Both the position numbers and the translations under genes were made by a program. The notes below the pieces were generated by a model. The model worked only from the letters and a program-made list of their open reading frames with translations. It made no database searches and was not told the DNA's origin. Below are positions 12,201-24,200 of a DNA stretch of 64,000 nucleotides, one piece after another. Numbering within the stretch: the stretch's first letter is position 1; each line of letters opens with the position of its first letter. The stretch covers positions 3,515,529-3,579,528 of the forward strand of contig OX638132.1 of NCBI GenBank assembly GCA_951804985.1, written 5' to 3'. This DNA comes from Dryomyza anilis. Taxonomy: Eukaryota; Arthropoda; Insecta; Diptera; Dryomyzidae.

Positions 12201-15200
12201 CTATTTCAAGGAAGCAAGCTCAATTCCTACACTGTACTACGTCGTGTAGAAAATTATTGTAATTGACTTCATATATTGGAAAAAACACCATCTTTGTTAT
12301 CCGTTTTAAATGAAAATAAGCCAAAGTAGCAACCATTCTGTTTTTTTATACATACATTTAAACTTTATTGCCTTGATACATAATTTATAATAAAAATTAA
12401 GTTATATAATTTGAATACATAATAACTATGTTAGTTTTTATACAAAATATAAGAAAATCTACGTGAAATTTGAAAAAAATACTAATACAACAAATAGAAA
12501 AAAGTAAGTAAACTATGAAAGCTTTATGAATTTAAATAACGTAAAAATAAATCTCGTGAATTTAACTTTAAATCTGACATTAGTTAAATAAAATGTTACA
12601 TTTTCATATTTTAATAGTTTGATTTAAGAAGGCGTTAATAAAATTACAATAGTATTGCTTTTGAGTAGATTTGAATATTAAATAATTTAGTTTAAACAAT
12701 AATATATTTCTTTTTTTCGATCTAAAATAAATCTTTCAATAAAAATTCAAATTGCATCCTTCACCTTTTACTTGACAAGTTTGAATTATGTTTAAATTTC
12801 TTTGCAACAAAATAAATACGATCGTATTGAATTGAAAATTTTAAGTTGATCAGTTTGTAAATAAATGTTAGCTCATTGCATGAGGCTTTCTATCTTTTTG
12901 TACAAACGTTTTAGGCTTTAGAGTATATTTTATACAAATAGTATTTTCTTTGTTGTAAATATAAACTCTACAAGATCTTAATTTATAATATATATTCATT
13001 ATGATAGTAGCAGCACAAGTTTGCTTGTTGGCAGCTTCCGCCGGAAGGCATGTTGCATGTCGCAGGCGTAGCAACAGCCACAGGTGGGTGGCATATGCAA
13101 CATTCAATCACCTGGCTGTTGCCATCACACCGCAGCAAATGCAGGATTTTCAGTTAATCATCATTTTAGTTGCAAGCGATTTGAAATTTTAGTATAAATG
13201 GTAGACAGAAAGAAATCAAGTTATTTGTGATGGAGTTTCTGGTGTGCTGTTGGAAGCTGCATCATTGTTTTGGGTAGAATTAGTATTTAGAGTGATGGTG
13301 TTAATAGTAGTGCTGTTGGTAGTAGTAGTGGTGGTGGCAGATAATGATTCAGAGATAGAAATAGCTGATGCTGAACAATTAGTTTGTTGTTGCACCTCAT
13401 CGTATTTCTTGTCGGCCTCCTCAGCAAGGAAACGGGCTTCCTTCAATTGGTTCTCAAGTGCATCCATGCGCTCTTCATCGGCCAGGGAGCGGTTCTCAAG
13501 GATCTTGCGAGCGCTGTAGAAGATGCGGCGAAAAATCGAGTTTCATTGCGATTAGGAGACGGCAAGACGCGACAATTTTGTTTTACGAAATTGCAAATAC
13601 GTTTTCCATATCATCATCATCATCGTCAACATGATCGTTAGCGTAGATCCGACCGACGATCGATGCAATTTTGTTTGTGGCCATCATTTTTTTGTTGTGG
13701 TTATAGTTGTGATGTACAGTGGCATTGTGACATTGAACATACATCGTTGTTATAATTCATACATGTATTTAATATATTTAAATATATAGCAAATAAACAT
13801 TTATATGTGGAGTAGTTGATGGTCAGACGCGCAGCGGGCAGTTTGTTTGTTTCATTTGAAAGAATAAAAATTGATGTTGGTTGCATTTAGTTAACGAGTT
13901 AACATAGAACCTATGCAAACAACGCACAATTCCAATAAAATGATTTGTGTTAAGCTGAGAACAGATCGATCTTAGAAGCTTTCAAGTGTTTTAAAACTTC
14001 AGAGATTTATTTAATTCGTTTCGGATTGTTACTCAGCTTCCCATAAAACACAATGGAAATGCGCATTGTTTCTACAAAGTACATAAAATACATGTAAAAC
14101 TTAAAACGATAACACAAAATAATAAAATACATAAATACTAAATACGCTTAAAACTAAAATAGCAGCAACTGTTGACTTCCACGATGCGCTACAAATGTTG
14201 TTTTCTGAAAAAACGTAGTGGAGACTTCAGAGGAACTGTGAGAGAGCAACCCACACCGATGATGTTTAACAAAAAAAAAATTGAGTTCAGAATTTTCGAA
14301 TTTCCCTGATATCCCTATTGATCCTATCAAAACCTATTTTCTTGTTTCTTTTGATTCGTTTGTTTTTATCAAAGTGGTACACGTTAATTTATACCTCTTC
14401 GTATTTCTTATCAGCTTCTTCGGCAATTAACTTGGCCTGTGCTAATTGAGCCTCCAAAATAGCTACTCTGTCATCCTCCATATTTGTGCGGTTTTCAAGA
14501 GCTTTTCGTATCCTATAATTGAAGCAGTTGTGTTTAAGGCTAAGTTTCTAACAAACTTCGTCATAAGAACTAATACAAAAAAATACCTTTTTTTACATAT
14601 GTAAAAATTATATACATAACTCTAGGAAAGAATAATCATTAGGATTTAACCGTAAATAAATTTTATAATACGTAATAAAAATAATAATAATATAAAAAAA
14701 GTCCACAAAACAGTTCGTTTTGCGGGACATGTACTAACCGTTCGCTCTCATCGGCAGCCTGCGAAGCTTCCGAAAGCTTAGCTGTAGCTGAGCCCAGACG
14801 TTCTTCCGAGCGTTCCAAGTCTTCTTCGAGCAACTGAATGCGACGGTTCAGGGCAGCGACTTCAGATTCGGCCTATATTGCAATGTCGGAAAAAAAAGAA
14901 ATGGCAACACAACACAAAATAGAATTTTTCTTTTTCTTATTAAATATAGAGCTTAGCAACTAAATTAAAAATATGTACTTAATATATAGGCTTATTATAT
15001 GAAATACTCAAACGGTAGATAAAATAAATAGATGCTGCTAGAAAAAAATAATCTCCTACACTAAAATTCTAAAAAGTATAATTCCCTAAACCTATGGTGG
15101 GTTTAGCTCTCAATAAACTGTGAATTAAGCTGTAAATTTCTCGAGTCGTGCGTTGTTCTGACATCTGTTGATAACATTTGGCTATAAAAAAAGATTTAAA

Positions 15201-18200
15201 TGTTTTTGCCTGACCTTAGAGGTAGATGCTGGTTAGTGGCGAAATACGAATTATTGAAATCGATTTTTTATCAGATAATTATAGATCAGCTATACTCTAC
15301 AAATCATAAAAATATGCTTGGACTACAGAAAGATGAAGAACTGCATACGGGCTTTTCAAATCTTTGCTCTTCATTATACCCAAAACAATGTTAAAAATTA
15401 TACGTTCTGTGGCTCTAATAGACAGCCAATTCTACACCATAAATGGTATTTTTTTTTTATTCAATATCTTGCACGATACACCCGATCGCTGCTCCACCCT
15501 CTTCTTTGCTACTTGTTTCCCCCCACTCAACAGAAATTTAACGTGTGTTCTATTCAACTGATATGGTTGGGTGGCGGTTTTTAATAGTTTTCAAGTGACT
15601 GACTGTTTTGGCTATGAAAAGCCAGCGATTACGTCATCGACGTAACAATATTGACAGCGCCAACGGCAGCAGAGCAGACAAAAATGCCCACTAACAAAAA
15701 TATGTGAAGAACGTAAAACAAACGACGTCAACGAATATTGTTAAAAAGAAACGAATTAGCATATAAGGGGATTAGGGAGTCTTTAACAGAAAAAAATTAA
15801 TATGAAATATACATTTTTAAGCAAGCTCTCTAAATTCTCGACTGAACAGAGTTAATGTAAAAATTATCGAAATAACATAGAGTAAAAACAAAAAAATTGA
15901 TTTTTTTAAAATATCCAAATATGGCATTATTAAAGTTATGGTCTGCAAAGCTATGTCGTCGCACTTGGCATAGTTAGTTTGTGAACACAAAACCTAATCG
16001 GTTGCTATTGACAACAACAACCAAAGCAGCAGTATTAGAAAATTTAAATGTTTTTAATTACTAAATCAAATATTTAATTCTCTCTGAATGTGTCAGACCG
16101 TTAATAAAAACGTTTTATGCTTTCATAAACCAAACCAAATTCAAATATTCAGAAATGTAAATATGTGAAAATGCAGCTTATAACTCAAAATTCATAGTAG
16201 GCATTTTAAAATAAAAATGGGCATAAAATCGGGCATTTAAGAAAAACAAAGGGCAAGTAGGGGCCGAGAAATAGGATTAAACAAAGTGTCCGCTAAATGC
16301 AACACTGCAAACAGGGGTTGTAATATAGCTTTTCAATGAGAGCTTAAATCGGGCGGTGTTTCAAACCGAAACAAACCACGGACAACGTACGTCATCACTA
16401 TGCGTTAATAAATTCAGAACTTTTTTTTGTCTGGCGCATAAATAAACTGATTGATAGATAGTTTACAAAATACGAATTGTAAAAGTATAAACGTAAATTC
16501 TAAACGTAATTTATTTTACCGTTATTCTTTTCAACCGTTTCTGTTTGAAAACCGTTAATTTATATTATTGAAATGGAAGACATTTAACAAATACTCTAAT
16601 CGTTCCCGATATAAAATAGAAAACAGATTGAACACCATATTTCTTATTTTATATCATTAATATATATACATATATGAAAATATACTGAAAAGAGTTTAAA
16701 TAACTTTAATTCGTCCGACATCATTATATTAATTCAATACAACGATTTAGAGATGATGATTACGACAAAGTCGAAGACAAATTCCCAACAACGAATGAAC
16801 TGGACTCAACGTCTACAAGAGCGAGCGCTTTCACAAGTGTCGCACGCATATAGCGTTCTTGCTCCAACATGTGTATTGTGCGCATAGAATGGCAAAAGAA
16901 AATTTCACAAAAACCACCTTAAGATAAAAGTTAAAATAACGAAGAACAGAATGGATGGATGACAGACCAATAAAAAGGTTATAAACGAAGAATAAACCAA
17001 CATGGCAAAAATTTGCATTTTGATCAGTTTTTCATAGCAGGGCATCTACATATTTTATTTATTTCTTTCGAATTTTTTTGTTTCTTGTAATTACGAGTAG
17101 TTTGGAAGTTTCGCACTTACTTCTTCGCGGCGCACAACCTCGAGTTGTAGCCGCTTATGGAACTCCTCGCACTCATCTTTATACTTTTCCATTTCTTCTT
17201 TGGTCTGACGCATTTTCTTCTTGAGCACGTCGAGGAGGGTGCCTTGCGGAATGCTGGTCGTCATTTTTGACAGGTTTTCTTATTTAACACTTGAGTAACG
17301 CGAGTGTGTTTGTGTGTGTGTGAAGGAAGGTGAAAAACCTTTGAGCACTTTTTTCTTTAACTATTAATTAGCTATTATGCTGCACTTGAAATAAGTTTCA
17401 AATGGAATTTGGAATTATTGTTTAAAGCACCTAACACACAAAAGTCTTTGAACGATTGATTGGCAAGTTTTAGCCGCAGTTAAGAAATACGAATATCGAA
17501 CACGACAGCCAAACTCGAAGCAAAAACGACGACTAAAAATGATGAACGAACAACGAGTGCAGGCAGCAACAACGAATGAAAGACCAAAAGATGGACGAGA
17601 AAACCACCTTTTTTACTGAAGAAGGCGAAAGAACGAAAAAATTACGAAGAAAATAGTTGTTTTTATATTTGACTTTGTCTGCGCTTTGCACTTTTTTGAT
17701 GACACAATTTGTAATATTTCGACCGTCTTCCAATCTAAATTCACAAAAAAAAACTATTAATTATAAAACGTTTTTCACAAGACGACGTCAACCGCAATTT
17801 AACACAGCACTGAATGAATTGAATTCAGAAGTTGCCTGCAAATTCACTTGAAGCCGTGGCGAAGCGAGAGAGCTTGAAATGATGACGAGTGCGAGAGGGT
17901 AAGCGAAAGAGAGCGAGCCTCGCCTTAAAAATCAACCTAAGTAAAAACGAGATAACAGTAACGCAGTCAACTAATATTTTATAATTGAAACGATTTTTCA
18001 AAATCTATTAAAAGTAGTTAAATATTGCGCAAATAAATCATTTCAGTGTTTCAAATTTGATTAAGATAACTTTTAGCGCATAACGCCCTGTTTCAAAAGA
18101 GCGTAATCGGTAGATAAATTGAAATTTGCATGACAGATACAGAGAGAGAGTGGAAATCAGAGTAAACAAACACTATACGACAAATAAAATTACCTTGAGT

Positions 18201-21200
18201 AATAAATAAGAAATTCTTTTTCGGGTTTTAGACGATTTAAATTCGAAAACGAATTCTCGATCGGAAGATACATTTTAAAGATAATATTTTTCAATACGAT
18301 GTAAGACACAAATTGAAATGTACTAGAAAAGGTTTTGTAGTTCAACTTTATTCTAAGATATATGAAAAAAAAGAGAAAATAAAGACAAACGGTTCCAGCA
18401 ACGGTGTATATAAACCGTGCCTCGTTGTTATCTGTACTGATGAATAACTGATATTATGATTGTTGACTAATCAGCGCCTGTTTTGAAATGACTAAGAATT
18501 AAAAATAAAACAACAAAATTTAAGTCAACGAAACCATACCAAACAGACATTAAAATAACGAGGCGCAAGAAATTGCTCGGCGATGAGCCATTAAAAGCAT
18601 GTTTTGTATGAAAACAGCTATTTTAACTCAACGCAGATATTCCTCAGCTCATGTTATCAGCAGTTGGACAACAATTTACAGAGCCTTATTTGGGTTATTG
18701 CGTCATTATGGCCCCTAGAATGAAACGTAGAAGAATGGACCGTCCTTAAATGGACGTCTTTGGTTGTTGTCACGTGCTGGTGAAATTAAAAGTTGCTTAA
18801 TTTGTGACAAGGTCATTGTTTTGATAGCATTGAACGAACTGAAACTGCAAAAAGAAAATATTGCAACTAATTAATAAGTCACCCGCCAATTATGACCAAA
18901 CCGAAACCAGCCAAGGCAAACATAGCAAACATGTACATAGAACATCAAGCTGTACGACCTTTTACGGCATACTAATAAAATTGAATTATGGCAAGGTAGT
19001 ATTCTTTTGGAGTCCATATAAATTTGAGCTAAGCATTATTGACACGACTAAGGCCATAAATGCATTAAACCTAAATGGTTTTGCAAAATATACGAAAAAT
19101 ACTTGATCATCATTAAGAGAAGCAGGTCAGAAAATAAAAACAATTGTTTTGAACAAAAAACTAGGTCATTGGTAAAGTAAAAAGTGATTCAAATAAGCAA
19201 AAATCTTCTGATACTTCGCACACATTGTAGAATTTCATGTAGTACACGCACGGTGCGAATTAAATTCTTTTGTTCATTTTATTTAACTTTATCTTGCTTT
19301 AAATGTTGCTAAAAATAAACAACAACAAAAATACAAATACGAAAAAGAACAAGTGAACGCAAGCGAACACGACTACGTAATCGCCGAAAAATGCCAAAGA
19401 ATTTATGAAGAATATCGTTGGAAAGTATTTTTGTTGAAATGTACTAATTAAAGTATTTGTGTGATGTTTTAGGAGAGTTGAAAAGACAATGTCATTTTTA
19501 AATGCATCAGATGAAATTTCTTTGTAAAAATGCTAATCGCAGAAATTGATTTCCCATATATGATTTCAAATCTTAGTAAAATAAAAGTGAGTAACACTCA
19601 ACCTTTACTTTATAAAGAATCTGGTAAAATTTGTAATATATAAATGGAAAAATAAAAAAATATATATAAATTAATTAATTTTTGTACCCCTAGAATTTAT
19701 ATCAAATCTAGTTCCAGTCTTTAACCTACTTGATATGTAACTAACTATTGATTTTCTTAACAATTCGTATTTCGCCAGTATAAATATATTCTGCATCTAA
19801 ACCTCGGTGATGGCAACAAGAAATTTAAAAAATGTACGATTAGTCAATATTTGCAAAGAATTCAAAAATTGAACAATTACCCGCTTGAGTTGCGTATTCA
19901 TGATGTTATGCAGCTCGTTGCGTATGATGTTGAACTTCATCATTGTGTCCGAACTGAATATGGACCGTCCAAATGCCAGCCCCGGATAATCCGCGCAACG
20001 TCCTTTATTGCGACGTGCCTCTCGTTCGGCAACTATTTCCGATGCCTCGCTAGTACAGCGCAGTTGCGCCCATTCAGCCGCCTGCATATCCTCATCATCG
20101 ATGGCGATACCTTCATCGGCGGCATTGGCTGTGGACGAAATGATAGCATCGTAGTCCTTGCTGTTTCCGTCGGTGTCGAGGCACGCAGAGGCGCGTTTAT
20201 TTTTGTCCTTTTTTGTTTTCTTTGACTTTTTCTCTGCTTTGTCGCCCTTCTCGCGCTTGGGTGACTTCACTTTGCCCGAAGACTTGGTGGAGGTGGGTGT
20301 CTGTGACACGCTGGCCACGCCCTCGTCCAGCATACTGCTATCGTCAGTGGGCGTAGGACTGTTGCTGCCCAGCGATGTACAGACTGAGTCTGTGAGCTGC
20401 AAGTTGAGTGTTTTGTTGGCGATCCCGGACGCCGCGTCGGCAGCATCTTCCGGTTCGTCTGTGTACTGTGAGTAACTATCATCCTGTATGGACAACGTCT
20501 CCAGGTCGCTGCCATCGTCCGTACCCGCTCGCAGATTCGACAGAGCGCTCTGCGAATCGCCACGATAGAGCGCTGCCAATATCTGCTGTACGTTTGGCAC
20601 ATTTGGACGGCGAGTGCCGCTAAATCGCGGATGATGCTGATGACCTCGACGTTTCAAAGCGCCCGACAATAGTGGCGAGGACGTGGAAGAACCTGCGCCG
20701 CTTGTTTCACTGTTCTCCGACATAGCGTCGTCTTTGTAGGCAGCTGCGTGGTAATCACTCCAAGTAACGTCAGCCTCCAATGGGAGGTGGTTGCTACTGT
20801 TGTTGTTGTAGTTTGAGTAAACGTACAAATCAGCTGCTTTGTATTTGTTTTCTGCTGCTTCTTCGCCTTCGTTTACAATGTAGTCGCCGTCTGCAAACGG
20901 TTCCTCCTCCTCATCACAATAATACAACAGCTCGTCCAACAGATGCAGCTGTTCTTCGATTGAACACCAACTGGACGAAAGCACTGAGTCGACTTCCAGT
21001 TGTTGCTCTTGTTTCTGACTTGGATGCTTCTGCTTGTTGCGGGTTTTTCCTATTTGTTGCTGATGGTGCTGCTGTTGTAATTTTGCGCGACGTTGCGCTG
21101 CTCCACCACTGGTCGTCGTATTGCTGACAGCTCCGCCACTGTGGGCATTTTTCTCAAAATTGTGCAATTTTTTCTTTTGCTGTTGTTGCTTTTTACTTTT

Positions 21201-24200
21201 ATTCGTATTTTGACAGTTCGCTCGATGTTGTTGTTGCTGTTGTGCTTTCAGCTTTTGTTTTTGCGAGGTTGGCGCACCTGCTTGTTGCAAATCGGCGCCG
21301 CCACTCGTTAATAAATGTCGGTGCGCTCGCTTTAGCTGCCGTTGTTCACGGCGACGTCGAGAAAAATATTGTTGTGGTTTGGCCGCGTTGCCAACTGCGT
21401 GTTGCGAAACAGTGGCGTTAGTAATTTCTTTGCCAGTTATTTTTAATTTAGGCGTCGGTGGTATTTCATTATTTGGTTTTGAATAAAGAGTTGATTTGTT
21501 TTTGCTGCTGTTACTGCTACACGTAGTTTTTGGTGTAGTGTTTGCAGGCGGCGGTTTTGGTTGAGTTTTTGTTTGATATAAATTGGAGATTTTTACACTT
21601 TCTTTTGCTGTGTGTAGTTTTGTGCTCGCTTTTTTACTGTAACTGACTGTTTGCCATGGATTTTTACAATACAAATTATTCTCAGTACTAGTTTTATCGA
21701 TCATATTACTATGCGCGCAGCGATGCCAGATTGCTTGAATTTGAGTGAGGTGCTTGTTTATTATTTTAAATGACTCAAAAATTTAATTTTTCATTTTTAA
21801 TTTTGCCGATGAATTATTTCTGGTATGTTTTTTTAAAAAGCTTCTTGGAATAGATTTAATTAGATGTCCATTAATTTTTATATTTGTACATTAATCTTCT
21901 ATTTAATTTAATTAAATATAAATTAAATCAATATTATTTTTATATTAATTTATGTCGGTTCTAATATTTATTTAATATGTATTAAATAAAAATAGTACTG
22001 CTTCACTGTTCTCCTTTCTAATGTATTATTTCTGTTTAATATTAATGAACTTTTGCACGTTGTTGATGATGCCCCTTTGCGATATGTGTACTTGAAAAGA
22101 TCAGACCTATTCGTTACTGCTTGCGGGCGCTTGCCGCTGAAATATTTAACTTCTGCGCCTCGGTAGCTCCTTCTTAGCTCTGTAGAGCACAAGTGAACAT
22201 ATGATCCGAGTTCACGAGCGCACGAAAAAGTACCCCCCAAAATGTAGCGGATAGTTTTTTCGTCGGTGTTGAGTGTTTGTCCGAAAGAGATGCGTTATTA
22301 TTTCGTATCTCGCTTACTCTTTCTCATGCGCTCTTTGTAGCTCTATTTCCATAGTTCAGTTCCTCGTTTACTATAGTGTTTCATGTTCAGCCCACACATT
22401 TTGTTGGCTGATTCTTTGCGCCGAGTGGCAGTGATCGTGCAATCGGCAATAGTTCGTTTGATGAGCATCGTCATCGATTGTGGTCGTGTGTGTTTGTGGA
22501 GAGCATATTTTCCGAAGTACTCCAATGCATAGAGTAAATTATCATTACTCACCACTGTGCGCAGTCATCACTTCTATTTCTGTTTCAAAATTTATATTTT
22601 TTGCACAAAAATCTCTTAAATTTCAAAAAATGTCTGCACATTCTTTTAGATACATTTAATAAATTGTGTGATTTTGTTTTTAAATTCCACAAAATTCTTT
22701 AGCTGCAATGTTGTTAGATAACAAGATGATTTTTTTATTGGGAGACACGCCCTTGAATTCTGCCACCAATTGTCTATGCCACACTGATTTAAAAAATAGC
22801 TTTTAACACGGTTGCCAAAAGACAAATGTAAATACAGATATATTTCTGAAAAAAACCATACAATTTGCATGCAGTTTTGAAATTTTCAAATATCTAATTT
22901 TCGATACTATTGTGAAATTCAAAAAGTTTTTAAAAAGTTCAGCAAAGCTTTTATCGGTTTTTTTAATCTGTTCACATTTTCCAACTCGAGAAAATTTACA
23001 AATTTCTTGAATTTGTAATTCTGTATTCATTAGTATATATTTTATATTACTTTATGTATTAATCGTATTTTCCACCATAAGTCAAAGCGTGACATCGTGT
23101 TGCCACCATCGAATTTTGTATGGACGTTTTTCACATTTTTGAATTCTTTGCATATTGTAATGATTTTATTTTATAATTTCTTAAGTTAAATATAATATTG
23201 GTAAATTTTCTAATTTAAAACAATAATCAGAAGAATGTCGGTCTGATTAGCATTTAAAAATAAATAATTGCTATACACATGTCTTGGAATTTTATCCTAA
23301 TCTTAAATAGTTTGAGTATTGAATAATACATGTATTATTGATACAGATAGTTGCTTTAAATATGGAATGTGCGTTCTGATGTTATATTTTAAGATTTGCA
23401 AACACATACAAAACCTTTATTTATATTTTAAACAAGAAAACCTTGAGTAAAAGAAAATAATTGTTTTGATTTTTTTCTTCTTTTACAAAATTTTACTTGA
23501 AATATAAAAACAAAATTAAAAATTTTGAAAGTAATTCATTTGTATTGTACAAAATAGGTAAATTTCTTTGGTTTTTTTCAATAATTTTGTTTAATTTTGT
23601 CTAATTCACAGAAATCTATATATGTACATAACAAACACAATTGCACATACCATAATTAAAATACGTATATTATTCTTCATATAGGTTAAATAATAAACTA
23701 CCTATTTTGGCAAAGATATTAAGAAACATTTTATAAAGATGGTCGGACTATTAGCGACTACACACAGTATACCGTGTTAAGTTGAAAAACACTTATTTTC
23801 AGAAAATTTTGTCCTTAAATTTGAAGTTCTATTTCAATAATATAAGAAAACTGATTTCTGAGTGTAGTCAAATATTAACTATGATTTAAACTGATTTTGG
23901 CAATAGTTCCATCGATCATTTTAAAAATTCTTAATTTGTTTCTCTAATTATTAATTTAAGTCAGACATGTAAACATTAGATAACGATTACAATTTCATTT
24001 CGATTACTTAAAGAATCAAATATAAAATGTTTGGTATTTAAGAGTAGTGTGAAATGAAACATAAATCTAAATTTTGTATTGCTACGACTCTAGTATTTAT
24101 GATCACTATTCTTTAATAGATTCTTTGAGTAATTGGAATGTTTTAGTAGTTATTCCCAATGTACTGCTCTGATTTAACCTCTATAACAGATACATAACTT

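Noticed and set aside
13244..13641. Plus-strand frames across the Tm1 13.4-kb exon
   Set aside because: Antisense shadows of the tropomyosin exon and of the Thr/Asn-rich read-through.
19851..21311. Plus-strand frames opposite the atypical Tm1 exon, rich in Leu/Cys
   Set aside because: Antisense of Gln/Lys/Ser codons. The minus-strand frame ends at a splice donor in the right phase and is the real one.
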